A stretch of 45,825 nt of DNA, taken from a virus. The stretch spans positions 1 to 45,825 of the IMG/VR virus record IMGVR_UViG_3300009502_000083; one strand, 5' to 3'. This document shows positions 32,266 through 39,588 of this stretch, piece by piece (the first letter of the stretch is position 1; each line of letters starts with the position of its first letter). Position numbers and translations under genes: made by a program. The notes under the pieces are model-generated. The model had not been told where the DNA came from. It saw only the letters and a list, made by a program, of their open reading frames with translations, and searched no databases.

Positions 32266-32588
32266 TGGAAAATATAGAAATTATCAACGAAAACATTTAC
32301 GACCATAATGAAGATATGGAATGTTTTAAACTAATATTACTTGAAGATCTGTCTTTCCTCCTTAATAAGGAAGAACATGTTTTCCGTCTATCATATAAAG
32401 ACTTAAAAAAACTTAAAAAAGAAGTCGATAAACATTTCAAGAAGGTAGAAATCAAAAAAGTTCCGTATACGATCACACCGACGGAAGAAGCAGTTATAAT
32501 GTTAGCAGAAGCAATGAAAAAAACGGTAGATGAAGAAATCATTCGAAGCATTATAACCAGTGCTAAAAATATTAGCACAACGATATAA
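32265..32588 (+). CDS. Hypothetical protein
   Basis: 107 residues, acidic N-terminus then a Lys-rich helical middle (KDLKKLKKEVDKHFKKVEIKK) and an Ala/Glu helix (TEEAVIMLAEAMKK). No motif. The ATG shares a base with the previous stop. Last gene before a promoter. Confidence 0.55.
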   Translation: MENIEIINENIYDHNEDMECFKLILLEDLSFLLNKEEHVFRLSYKDLKKLKKEVDKHFKKVEIKKVPYTITPTEEAVIMLAEAMKKTVDEEIIRSIITSAKNISTTI

Positions 32589-32596
32589 AATAGTTC

Positions 32597-32625
32597 TTGC
32601 TTTCTAATATTTTTATTCGTATATT
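32597..32625 (+). promoter_or_regulatory. Putative promoter
   Basis: TTG at 32597-32599, 20 nt, TATATT at 32620-32625. Leader of about 35 nt to the ATG at 32668. Confidence 0.65.
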
Positions 32626-32667
32626 AGACTATAAGAATTAATAATTGAACCCAAAACAGGATTTGTT

Positions 32668-33033
32668 ATGGCCGTATTTGCTTTAATGGAAACACCTTGG
32701 AATTTAAATAAAATGATTACAATCTTTGAAATTTTAAATGGACTATCTCAGACTTCTGCTGTGATATTGCATGATGACTATAAGTGGATTCAACAAGAAT
32801 GTCATGAATACGCAAAGCAATCGGAAATTGCTTTCAGCAGAGCCACAATGAGCGAGTATAGATTTGAAGAGACAGGATCGAAATTATGTATATTAAAACC
32901 CTCTTATGAGGGGTTATGTGGAAGGACGTTCGACTTTTATTTTGTAACTTTAAGGGTATTAGAAGAATATAGTGATATTATCCGCCCGTGTATTCGGTCA
33001 AGTGAAAATAAAAGAATAATTTTAATCAAATAA
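32668..33033 (+). CDS. Hypothetical protein
   Basis: 121 residues. MAVFALMETPWNLNKMITIFEILNGLSQTSAVILHDDYKWIQQECHEYAK looks alpha-helical; the C-terminal half has beta character (FDFYFVTLRVLEEY). No family recognised. Followed by a 78-nt gap that holds a weak 6-bp hairpin (AAGAAC / GTTCTT) and nothing else I can name. Confidence 0.55.
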   Translation: MAVFALMETPWNLNKMITIFEILNGLSQTSAVILHDDYKWIQQECHEYAKQSEIAFSRATMSEYRFEETGSKLCILKPSYEGLCGRTFDFYFVTLRVLEEYSDIIRPCIRSSENKRIILIK

Positions 33034-33111
33034 CCAAGAACGAAAGAAAAGTTCTTAAAATCAAAGAGGATTTGATTACCATCTACTTTACACCTACTAA
33101 ATTGAAAACAA

Positions 33112-33495
33112 ATGAAAGATAAACTCGAAAAGGAATATTTGAAACCATGTCTTATATTTTATATAGAATATAATTCAGAATATGGCAAAGTATACAGTAT
33201 GGATGATATAGAAAAACCATCAGAAGAACTATACTCTTATTATGAAGGTGACTGTATGACTTTAGGAAGAGGGATTCATGACTATGAAAGATGGTGTGAT
33301 ATTTATATGAAAAGTGAGTTGGAGAGGAAGAAAAGATGTGCCTCCTGCCGTTTAAGTGTTGAGAAATTTGCCATAAGATCCTTTGCGGATATTGAAAGTT
33401 TCTATGAGGAAGAAAAATTAAACATTATTAAATTTATAGATCCTCTTCTTAATAAATATTTTAAAATTAAAATTGAAAATGAGAATAATATTTGA
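33112..33495 (+). CDS. Hypothetical protein
   Basis: 127 residues with CASCRLSVEKFAIRSF (about 81-96), a CxxC pair that could bind metal only with partners elsewhere. Acidic overall, Tyr-rich. Overlaps the next gene by 17 nt. Not recognised. Confidence 0.5.
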   Translation: MKDKLEKEYLKPCLIFYIEYNSEYGKVYSMDDIEKPSEELYSYYEGDCMTLGRGIHDYERWCDIYMKSELERKKRCASCRLSVEKFAIRSFADIESFYEEEKLNIIKFIDPLLNKYFKIKIENENNI

Positions 33496-33739
33496 AGACA
33501 AGGATTTCGGGAGAAATGCTTCAGTTGAATGTCCAGATAATGTTCATACGGAACTGTATATCGCGATGGATAAAAGAATCAGGGAACTGGAAGCTCAGGT
33601 ACAAGAGCTAATCGAAGAGCTGCAAGATGTCGTATGTTTTGCTCCAGAATGCACAACATCAAAGGAGTACGCAGTAAAACGGCTGGAAGAATTGATGAGC
33701 CAGTATGTCTTTTTAGATAATAAATGTGAGGCCAAATGA
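33479..33739 (+). CDS. Coiled-coil protein sharing a duplicated tail
   Basis: 86 residues from ATG 33479. A TTG two codons earlier is less likely. A short N-terminal domain is followed by a coiled coil (RELEAQVQELIEELQDVV) and the segment CFAPECTTSKEYAVKRLEEL...YVFLDNK. The last 49 residues are repeated nearly exactly inside the next protein. Base composition here is richer in G and C than in the neighbours, which suggests acquisition from another source. Confidence 0.5.
   Translation: MRIIFEDKDFGRNASVECPDNVHTELYIAMDKRIRELEAQVQELIEELQDVVCFAPECTTSKEYAVKRLEELMSQYVFLDNKCEAK
33590..33736 (+). repeat. Direct repeat, first copy (second at 34338-34496)
   Basis: 147 nt that recur at 34338-34496 with only a few substitutions and a 12-nt insertion (one extra LIEE unit) in the second copy. 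The repeat spans coding sequence in frame in both genes. A shorter similar pair (KMIGEFERVIE) occurs at 34028 and 34498. Confidence 0.85.
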
Positions 33740-33794
33740 GCATGACAGATATGGCTGTTGCAAGAGGGGGTTTTTAATTAAAACGGAGAATACT

Positions 33795-34601
33795 ATGGAT
33801 AATCGTATTGTTGTAAGTATACCGGAACACCTTATACCGAGTGATGAATTGCATGAGGTTCAAGGGGAAGATCGGTATAAAGATTTGCTTGAAAATAAAG
33901 ATTTACGGAAAATATCTTCGGGTGATTTTACGGGAGTTGGTGATACAGTAAAAGAGATGTTTTCCGTTATATCAAATGATCGTGTTCCTGAAGCCAGCAA
34001 AACGATAGATCATATTGTTGATGCTAACAAAATGATCGGAGAGTTTGAGAGAGTGATCGAAAAACATTCCAGATGGTTAGCAAATACTCCTCCACATGTT
34101 AAGGCTCATATCACTGAGTTAAAGGAAGCCCACAACTCCGACATATCTGCCGCGGTAAAAATGAAGGGGATTGCTTGTGATAAGCATGATTTAGTGCATG
34201 GATGGGCCTGCCCTCTATGTGCAAACGCCAAGGACGAGCGCATATCGTGGCTTGAGGAATACGCAAACGCAAAAGACGTATCCGTAACAGAGGAAATGCA
34301 ACGAGCGAACGATGCAGAAGCAAGAACCACGGAGCTTGAAGCTCAGGTACAAGAGCTAATCGAAGAACTAATCGAAGAGCTGCAAGATGTCGTATGCTTT
34401 GCACCAGAATGCACAACATCAAAGGAGTACGCAGTAAAACGGCTGGAAGAATTGATGAGCCAGTATGTCTTTTTAGATAATAAATGGGAGGCCAAAAAAA
34501 TGATCGGGGAGTTTGAGAGGGTGATTGAAATTATGGATGAGATAGTTAACCAGAGACAGAAGAAAATCCAACTTGATTTTAAAAGAGCGAGGGTTTCATG
34601 A
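33795..34601 (+). CDS. Coiled-coil protein with duplicated segment
   Basis: 268 residues from ATG 33795, chosen because GGAGAA lies 6 nt upstream and the 23 codons before it look non-coding. The first 60 residues are polar. The middle has CDKHDLVHGWACPLC (a possible metal site), then a coiled coil and the segment duplicated from the previous gene. KMIGEFERVIE occurs twice in the protein. Codon use (CTG, CGG, GCG) differs from the AT-rich neighbours. Function unknown; looks recently acquired and internally duplicated. Confidence 0.55.
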   Translation: MDNRIVVSIPEHLIPSDELHEVQGEDRYKDLLENKDLRKISSGDFTGVGDTVKEMFSVISNDRVPEASKTIDHIVDANKMIGEFERVIEKHSRWLANTPPHVKAHITELKEAHNSDISAAVKMKGIACDKHDLVHGWACPLCANAKDERISWLEEYANAKDVSVTEEMQRANDAEARTTELEAQVQELIEELIEELQDVVCFAPECTTSKEYAVKRLEELMSQYVFLDNKWEAKKMIGEFERVIEIMDEIVNQRQKKIQLDFKRARVS

Positions 34602-34828
34602 AACTATACTATATTACTGAGATAGGTTTTGATTCTGAATATAAACGTCCTCGATACCTTACAACCGAAAAATGTACAGAGATGTGGACAACAGACTTAG
34701 AAGAAGCTATAATATTCAAAAAGAAAAATGAAGCAGAGAAAATGCTAACTTCGCTCTTTCAAGAAGTTCGTTCATTTGAAGTTTTCGGATATATCGATAA
34801 ATATAAAAATAATATTTACAAAGAATGA
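34598..34828 (+). CDS. Small paralogous protein B (MKLYY family)
   Basis: 76 residues, MKLYYITEIGFDSEY... ending FEVFGYIDKYKNNIYKE; paralogue of the protein at 31814. Overlaps the previous gene (ATGA) and the next. The two copies lie either side of the foreign-looking segment at 33479-34601. Function unknown. Confidence 0.6.
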   Translation: MKLYYITEIGFDSEYKRPRYLTTEKCTEMWTTDLEEAIIFKKKNEAEKMLTSLFQEVRSFEVFGYIDKYKNNIYKE

Positions 34829-34965
34829 GAATATTCTTAGGAATATTAGGAATTATTGTTATATTAGGATTGTATTATTGGATCGATATTAGATTACCAT
34901 TGGATAATAACCATTGGATAATAAAAACAACTTGGCTGGAAATTAAACAAATAAAAATAAAATGA
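34825..34965 (+). CDS. Small single-pass membrane protein
   Basis: 46 residues from ATG 34825, overlapping the previous TGA. One N-terminal transmembrane helix (RIFLGILGIIVILGLYYWI) followed by a short soluble tail ending KQIKIK. The tight ATGA junctions at both ends support translation. Function unknown. Confidence 0.5.
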   Translation: MRIFLGILGIIVILGLYYWIDIRLPLDNNHWIIKTTWLEIKQIKIK

Positions 34966-35236
34966 AAACCAAAGTAATTGATTACAAAAAATCGTAGATG
35001 TAAACACCTTTCAACCGAAGGTGAGAGTTACTCTTGAATGGTTATTGGAAGATCTTCAAGATGCTAAAATTGGAAGAACAGGAGAGGAACAGTGTTCTAT
35101 TATAGGAAAAAGTATATCTGATGCAATAGAAGCATTTGAACCTGTCCCTAAAGTTTATGGCAAAGGTGAATGGGTAGCAGAAACCCTTGAAGACGCCAAA
35201 CAGATGGCGAAAAATTTTCCAGGAGACGTATCATGA
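34962..35236 (+). pseudogene. Probable frameshifted gene (one base missing in an A run)
   Basis: ATG 34962 overlaps the previous stop, but its frame ends at TAG 34995 after 11 codons. A second frame is open from 34982 to TGA at 35236 and reads QKIVDVNTFQPKVRVTLEWL..., whose only start is GTG 35021 in mid-sentence. Adding one A to the A6 run at 34986-34991 joins them into a 91-residue protein MKTKVIDYKKIVDVNTF.... If the base is truly missing, either the gene is broken or slippage rescues it; a sequencing error is equally possible. The product has no recognised family. Confidence 0.5.
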
Positions 35237-35529
35237 TTAATACCTATTTCTATATAAACAATCCGTTCTCCAAACAGGGTTACGAGAATATTTTTTCAAC
35301 GGGTGGAAAATTATTCAAAAATAAATATTGGGAGATAAATATCGAAAGATCTTCCAGTATTTTTGGTCTGATGCTAAGAATCCCATTAAAGCAGAATTGT
35401 CACGCGGGAATCTTTTTTTCTATAGTGCTATTCGGCCATGGACTGGATTTTGAATTTTACGATGTTAGGCACTTGGACAGAGATGCGTGGTTTGTCTGTC
35501 CAGAGCAGGAAGAGGAGGTTCTTAAATGA
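35233..35529 (+). CDS. Conserved phage hypothetical protein
   Basis: 98 residues. The pattern NNPFSKQGYENIFSTGGKLFKNKYWEI, then CHAGIFFSIVLFGHGLDFEFYDVRHLD, recurs in many phages ('NPFS....F.N', 'KYWE.Q', 'DHAG', 'LFG....F..YD.RHWD'). Function unknown. Overlaps the previous frame by ATGA and the following mini-gene by ATGA. Confidence 0.65.
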   Translation: MINTYFYINNPFSKQGYENIFSTGGKLFKNKYWEINIERSSSIFGLMLRIPLKQNCHAGIFFSIVLFGHGLDFEFYDVRHLDRDAWFVCPEQEEEVLK

Positions 35530-35627
35530 CTATCGATATATATGCTTTAGGAACAGTAATAGGATTGTATCTCGCTGGTATAATATCTGGAATATATATT
35601 ATGAATTGGATGAACGAGAATTGTTAA
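35526..35627 (+). CDS. Mini membrane protein
   Basis: 33 residues from ATG 35526, overlapping the previous TGA: MTIDIYALGTVIGLYLAG followed by IISGIYIMNWMNENC. Mostly one transmembrane helix. Very short, but the coupling to the upstream gene and its position before a promoter support it. Confidence 0.4.
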   Translation: MTIDIYALGTVIGLYLAGIISGIYIMNWMNENC

Positions 35628-35635
35628 AATTTTCC

Positions 35636-35663
35636 TTGCATTATTGAAAACATTTCGTATATT
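35636..35663 (+). promoter_or_regulatory. Putative promoter
   Basis: TTG at 35636-35638, 19 nt, TATATT at 35658-35663. Drives the DUF1566-type genes at 35694 and 36066. Confidence 0.65.
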
Positions 35664-35693
35664 AGAATAACCTAAAACGAAATAACCATCATC

Positions 35694-36038
35694 ATGATTA
35701 CAGAAACCATTATGGATAGAGATCTAAAATCGAAAGAGTTTGGAAATCTGAGTTTCTCCACTATTGCCACTAAAGACCTTGAGGGTGTATTTACATGGGA
35801 TGAAGCAGTGGAGGAAGTAAAGAAACTTGGAGAAGGCTGGAGATTACCAACAAAAGAAGAAATTAATTTGATGTATCGTCATAAGGATGAAATCGGTGGT
35901 TTTGTTGAGAACCTCTACTGGTCTTCCACTGAGTACGAGGCTAACTTCGCATGGATACAGAACTTTAACTATGGCGACCAGTACTACGACTCCAAGGATT
36001 GCACGTACTACTATGTTCGAGCTGTCAGGAGCATTTAA
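35694..36038 (+). CDS. C-type-lectin-like DUF1566 (Lcl) protein, variable copy 2
   Basis: 114 residues. Nearly the whole protein is the domain: TKDLEGVFTWDEAVEEVKKLGEGWRLPTKEE, INLMYRHKDEIGGFVENLYWSSTE, AWIQNF and YVRAVRSI. A second ATG at 35712 follows AGAAACCATT and may be the real start. The 3' 45 codons form variable repeat 2. It carries its own promoter, unlike copy 1. No signal peptide or membrane segment. Confidence 0.75.
   Translation: MITETIMDRDLKSKEFGNLSFSTIATKDLEGVFTWDEAVEEVKKLGEGWRLPTKEEINLMYRHKDEIGGFVENLYWSSTEYEANFAWIQNFNYGDQYYDSKDCTYYYVRAVRSI
35898..36032 (+). repeat. Variable repeat 2 (DGR-like)
   Basis: 135 nt. It is the most diverged copy: nearly all the third-base or non-adenine differences among the four repeats are specific to it. 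It may be older or derived from a different template. Confidence 0.78.
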
Positions 36039-36065
36039 TCTAATTAAACTGAAACAGAAATCATT

Positions 36066-36488
36066 ATGGAAATTGAAAAATCAATAGAGATCGAACATAT
36101 TCAGGTTGCCATGAAAGACCTTGAGGGTGTATTTATGATGTATCTTCATAAGGATAAAATCGGGGGTTTTGTTGAGAACAACTACTGGTCTTCCACTGAG
36201 AGCAATGCTACCAACGCATGGTTTCAGCTCTTTACCAGTGGCAACCAGTACTACAACTTTAAGAACCTCACGAACCTCTACGTTCGAGCTGTCAGGAGTA
36301 TTAAACCTAAAACAGAAGCCATTATGGAAAACACGAAAATAGAAAAAGCAAAAAATCAACTACAGGAAATGATTGATCTTCTCAAATCCAGATCTGATAT
36401 CAAACTACCTGAAGGACATCACGACAAACTTCTAAAGATAGAAGCCGATTTGAATAATTTAATCTCTGATAATAATAAAAATCAATAA
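36066..36488 (+). CDS. Deleted and fused DUF1566 (Lcl) gene, variable copy 3
   Basis: 140 residues. VAMKDLEGVF is followed at once by MMYLHKDKIGGFVENN. The segment of about 24 residues carrying TWDEA...GWRLPTKEELN, present in the other copies, is missing in frame. After YVRAVRSI the usual stop is lost (ATT AAA instead of ATT TAA), fusing the domain to KPKTEAIMENTKIEKAKNQLQ.... The fused part, from Met at 36324, looks like a former separate coiled-coil gene of 54 residues. The variable region itself is intact. It may be a decaying or repurposed copy. Confidence 0.6.
   Translation: MEIEKSIEIEHIQVAMKDLEGVFMMYLHKDKIGGFVENNYWSSTESNATNAWFQLFTSGNQYYNFKNLTNLYVRAVRSIKPKTEAIMENTKIEKAKNQLQEMIDLLKSRSDIKLPEGHHDKLLKIEADLNNLISDNNKNQ
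36165..36299 (+). repeat. Variable repeat 3 (DGR-like)
   Basis: 135 nt; the copy richest in AAC codons at variable sites (AAC AAC TAC before WSSTE), so perhaps closest to the unseen template. Confidence 0.8.
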
Positions 36489-36492
36489 TGCT

Positions 36493-36912
36493 ATGAAATC
36501 TGAAACGGAACCACAATTCACTCCAATCACTGGTAATATTTGCGAAGGCTTGGTGAATCAACAGTTAATAGAGATCAAGTCTCTAAAAGAGAGGATGGAC
36601 GAGAGGATGGAAAATAAGGAAAGTTTAATAGACAGTCTAAGAACCATTAGTGAAGATCGAGGCAAAGAGATTACAAGATTAGCAAAGCAAGTGAACAAAT
36701 TGACAAGAGATTTGGAATATGCTAATAGTTCTACTACAACAGAGAGAATTTCTCTTGGTGTGGATGACATTAAGGTATTTTCTACCACAGAATATTTTAA
36801 TGGCTCTATGAGTGTTAATCTTGATGTAAGTGCAGTCGGAAAGCTTCACCTATTGGAAATTGGTTTCAACTCTCTACTACTCGATTCTATTAAGAAGGTT
36901 GAAAATGATTGA
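36493..36912 (+). CDS. Hypothetical coiled-coil protein
   Basis: 139 residues. A long coiled coil (about 22-78: QQLIEIKSLKERMDERMENK ... RLAKQVNKLTRDLEYA) is followed by a beta-type C-terminal domain (VDDIKVFSTTEYFNGSMSVNLDVSAVGKLHLLEI). Overlaps the next gene by 8 nt. Not recognised. Confidence 0.55.
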   Translation: MKSETEPQFTPITGNICEGLVNQQLIEIKSLKERMDERMENKESLIDSLRTISEDRGKEITRLAKQVNKLTRDLEYANSSTTTERISLGVDDIKVFSTTEYFNGSMSVNLDVSAVGKLHLLEIGFNSLLLDSIKKVEND

Positions 36913-37108
36913 GAAAGATGTAAAATGTTTTCCTGTCCTTACGAGGGTTTATTGTAAGGAATGTGGTAAGGAAATGATTAAAGATACTTCACCTGCTCCA
37001 TCGTATTTTAGAAATCCAACAAAATACAAATACGATTGTGTCAAGTGTGGAAGGTCTGTGGAAAGCTACAAAAACTATCCAATCATTGAATACAAAGAAA
37101 TAGAATAA
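36905..37108 (+). CDS. Zinc-ribbon protein
   Basis: 67 residues from ATG 36905. The frame is open further upstream but only inside the previous gene. CKECGKEM (17-24) and CVKCGRSV form a two-knuckle zinc ribbon with a 24-residue spacer. Probably a small nucleic-acid- or protein-binding factor. It lies 21 nt before the RNA ligase gene. Confidence 0.6.
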   Translation: MIEKDVKCFPVLTRVYCKECGKEMIKDTSPAPSYFRNPTKYKYDCVKCGRSVESYKNYPIIEYKEIE

Positions 37109-37129
37109 TAATTACAAAATCACGACATT

Positions 37130-38479
37130 ATGCTTATAACATCGAAGGACATTAATAGAAATTATGCAGGCCAAGTAGTACAATTACATAACATCCAACC
37201 GCATCCCAATGCAGATAGACTGAGGATTGTAAATATAAATTTTCAATCGGTTATCATTGGTCAAGGTTTAGCCGAAGGCGATATTTGTGTCTATTTTCCT
37301 GTAGAGTCTCAAATCAATTCCGACTTTCTCAAAATTACTAATTCCTTCAGAGATGAAAAACTGAATGAGGACTTGACTACTAAAGGATACTTTGAAAGCA
37401 GTGGTCGAGTTCGTGCAGTAAAACTTCGTGGAGAGGCGAGTTGTGGGTGTCTGTTTCCTATAGAAGAATTGGAGAAATTCGTGGGGGAATCATTCAACAA
37501 AACAAATTTAATAGGTTTTGAGTTTGACTACTATGATGACATTCTGATTTGTGAGAAGTATGTTGTTCCTGTAAAGCAAGGAGGTCTTGGTGGAAATGGA
37601 AAGACAGGAAAGACTTCTAAACTGTCTAAGATTGTAGAGAATCAGTTTAAATTTTTGGAAGACACAGAAAATTTCAGAAAGAACCAATTTAAAATTCAAC
37701 CAGAGGACGAAATTACAATCTCTACAAAGGTTCATGGCACGAGTTCTATTACTTCACATCTTCTTGTAAAAAGAGAACTTAATTTTCTTGAGAGGGTGAT
37801 TATCAAATTGAGAATTAATTTTGGGAAAACTCCTGCTATATGGAAGCATCTTCCCGAAATTAGGCAAGATGAATATGGGATAATTTGTTCTTCGAGAAAA
37901 GTCATAAAGAGTGTCCAAGAAGATAAAATAGAAGGAAATTCGTTTTATGAGGATGATATCTGGAGTATATGTGGAAATGAATTGAAAGAATTTATTCCTA
38001 AAGGAATCAGTATTTTTTACGAAATAGTTGGGTACTTACCTTCTGGTGGTGCTATCCAATCGAAGTATGATTATGGTTGTAAGCAAAGTGAACACAAGAT
38101 TTACGTATACAAAATTACCTATACAAACTCGGACGGAAAGGTATTTGTAATTGGTTCTAAAGAATCTGAAGAGTTCTGTAAGAAAATAGGATTTGACTTC
38201 GTGCCGATTCATTTTCATGGAACCGCAAAGGATTATTTCCCTTATAATTCGACTGAACAATCTTTGGATGAATGGCAGAAGTCGTTTGTGAGATTTTTAG
38301 AAGAACGATTCTTAGAAGGTGATTGTCCTATTTGTAAAAATAAAGTTCCGTTTGAAGGTATTTGCATCAGGAAGGAATCCCTAAATAATTACGAAGTTTA
38401 TAAATTGAAATCATTTAATTTTCTTTTGAGAGAATCTTCGGAGCTTAATTTAGGTATTCCTGATATTGAGGAATCGTGA
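37130..38479 (+). CDS. RNA ligase, Rnl5 (Deinococcus DRB0094) type
   Basis: 449 residues. N-terminal OB-like domain: QLHNIQPHPNADRLRIVNI and IGQGLAEGDICVYFPVESQI (18-62), resembling tRNA-binding OB folds. The nucleotidyltransferase domain has the adenylated Lys200 in ISTKVHGTSSI (197-207), then YEIVGYLP (motif IIIa region), EGICIRKE (motif IV) and YKLKSFNF (motif V). Near the end CPICKNKVPFEG adds a CxxC. The order OB domain then KxHGTS is that of the Deinococcus Rnl5 family, which seals 3'-OH to 5'-phosphate nicks in RNA. Likely repairs RNA cleaved by host defence. Its stop abuts the convergent cassette copy 3. Confidence 0.78.
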   Translation: MLITSKDINRNYAGQVVQLHNIQPHPNADRLRIVNINFQSVIIGQGLAEGDICVYFPVESQINSDFLKITNSFRDEKLNEDLTTKGYFESSGRVRAVKLRGEASCGCLFPIEELEKFVGESFNKTNLIGFEFDYYDDILICEKYVVPVKQGGLGGNGKTGKTSKLSKIVENQFKFLEDTENFRKNQFKIQPEDEITISTKVHGTSSITSHLLVKRELNFLERVIIKLRINFGKTPAIWKHLPEIRQDEYGIICSSRKVIKSVQEDKIEGNSFYEDDIWSICGNELKEFIPKGISIFYEIVGYLPSGGAIQSKYDYGCKQSEHKIYVYKITYTNSDGKVFVIGSKESEEFCKKIGFDFVPIHFHGTAKDYFPYNSTEQSLDEWQKSFVRFLEERFLEGDCPICKNKVPFEGICIRKESLNNYEVYKLKSFNFLLRESSELNLGIPDIEES

Positions 38480-39243
38480 TTATGATTTTAGGTATTTCAG
38501 AATGTTTATATTTTCATGAATATCAAGACATTCTGAAATGCCGCCAAAATATTGAAATGGTCTATAAGATTTAAATAATTTTATTATATCTGATTCAATT
38601 GCTTCTGCTATTTCACCAAGAAAGTTCCCTTCATATAATATATTATATTTATATGGCATTGCCTTCTTTCCTGAATATCTTTCCTTCACGGAACGAGCTG
38701 TAACTCCAATCTTTAAAAATGATTCTTCTTTATCAAAACATTCTATTAGATATAAAATACAATCTTCTTTTCCATAAATATCTTTCCAAGTATTAGCACG
38801 TAACTTTCTAATCTTATCGTATCCACATTTAGGACAACCTTGCCCATGTAAATGGTTATTCGGATTCTGTTCAAACTCTCCATGTATAGGACAAATTATT
38901 ACTACTTTTGATTTGGAATGTTTGTAATCAACTTTAGAATAATCGTATTTCTTTTCTCCATGAACCAAGATTGATCTCTGAACGAATTGTTCTGTTGATG
39001 ACCTATATGAATCAGCTTTGCATTTTAGACAACCATCGCCTGATAAATGAGAATTTGGTCTTTGTTCAAACTCTCCATGTATAGGACAAATGATTACTAC
39101 TTTATTATGGGCATTAATATAATCAACTTTAGAATAATCGTATTTCTCTCCATGAATAAAAATAGCTTTTTTAATGAATTCTTCTGTTGTGGATTTTTAG
39201 TGGAACGTAGAGGCTTATAAATAGAGGTACAGGTGTCTAACAT
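38480..39243 (-). pseudogene. Cassette copy 3: nuclease gene broken by a 1-nt deletion
   Basis: The minus-strand frame begins ATG at 39243 (MLDTCTSIYKPLRSTK) as in the other copies. The homologous run of six T (plus strand) is only five at 39194-39198, so the frame is lost after about 16 codons. From there to 38480 the correct frame is open, encoding two zinc-ribbon repeats and a GIY-YIG-like end (ILYLIECFDKEESFLKIGVTARSVKERY). A shorter product could start internally (TTG 38968), but it would keep only half the binding arm. One repeat (38971-39023) is almost identical to copy 1 (13470-13522), indicating recent exchange. Confidence 0.75.
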
Positions 39244-39280
39244 AATAGTGTTGTTTAATTGTTATGGGTGATTAGATACA

Positions 39281-39311
39281 GCCATCAGATATTTGCAGTA
39301 TCGTGGATGGC
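39281..39311. other. Cassette hairpin 3 (compensatory variant)
   Basis: Outer stem GCCATC / GATGGC: position 4 is changed on both sides relative to copies 1 and 2, keeping the pair. The inner stem is a perfect 4 bp (GATA / TATC) with a 7-nt loop. Same 31-nt plan. Confidence 0.75.
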
Positions 39312-39319
39312 ATTTCTTA

Positions 39320-39327
39320 TATTTATA
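39320..39327 (-). promoter_or_regulatory. T4-type late promoter for cassette copy 3
   Basis: Exact TATAAATA on the minus strand within TATAAATATAAG, 77 nt before the broken gene's ATG. Confidence 0.65.
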
Positions 39328-39338
39328 AAACTTTAAAT

Positions 39339-39366
39339 TTGCATATTGAAAAAGATTTTGTATATT
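39339..39366 (+). promoter_or_regulatory. Putative promoter downstream of cassette 3
   Basis: TTG at 39339-39341, 19 nt, TATATT at 39361-39366; divergent from the late promoter as in other cassettes. Leader of about 40 nt to the ATG at 39412. Confidence 0.65.
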
Positions 39367-39411
39367 GAATGGAGATGTAAACATTGAAGAAAGTTGATTC
39401 TGTGTATAGAA

Positions 39412-39588
39412 ATGAATAAAATCCAGAAAATTTCTTATCAATTAGGTTTCAATGACGCTCGTTCATGGAAACCAAAGAATTATTATAATTTTTTTGGAAA
39501 AGTGGATTCTTCTTCGTATGATAAAGGATATGAGATTGGATTGAAGCAAAGAGGAATTTTAAATAAAACTAAACAAAACAAATCATGA
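39412..39588 (+). CDS. Small hypothetical protein
   Basis: 58 residues from ATG 39412, preferred over an upstream non-ATG start. MNKIQKISYQLGFNDARSWKP and SYDKGYEIGLKQRG show two 'Y..G......' half-repeats, resembling short phage proteins of unknown role. Overlaps the next gene by ATGA. Confidence 0.55.
   Translation: MNKIQKISYQLGFNDARSWKPKNYYNFFGKVDSSSYDKGYEIGLKQRGILNKTKQNKS

Noticed and set aside
33726-33794. Upstream start for the coiled-coil gene
   Set aside because: The ATG at 33795 has GGAGAA in front of it, and the 23 upstream codons look like untranslated sequence.
35021-35236. GTG 35021 as a genuine gene start
   Set aside because: Plausible coding sequence continues upstream in the same frame, and a one-base change in the A6 run restores an ATG start that overlaps the previous gene; a frameshift is the simpler reading.
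35438-35647. Open frame overlapping the NPFS-type gene and the mini membrane gene
   Set aside because: It is a shifted reading of the gene at 35233; the in-order ATGA overlap supports the mini-gene at 35526 instead.
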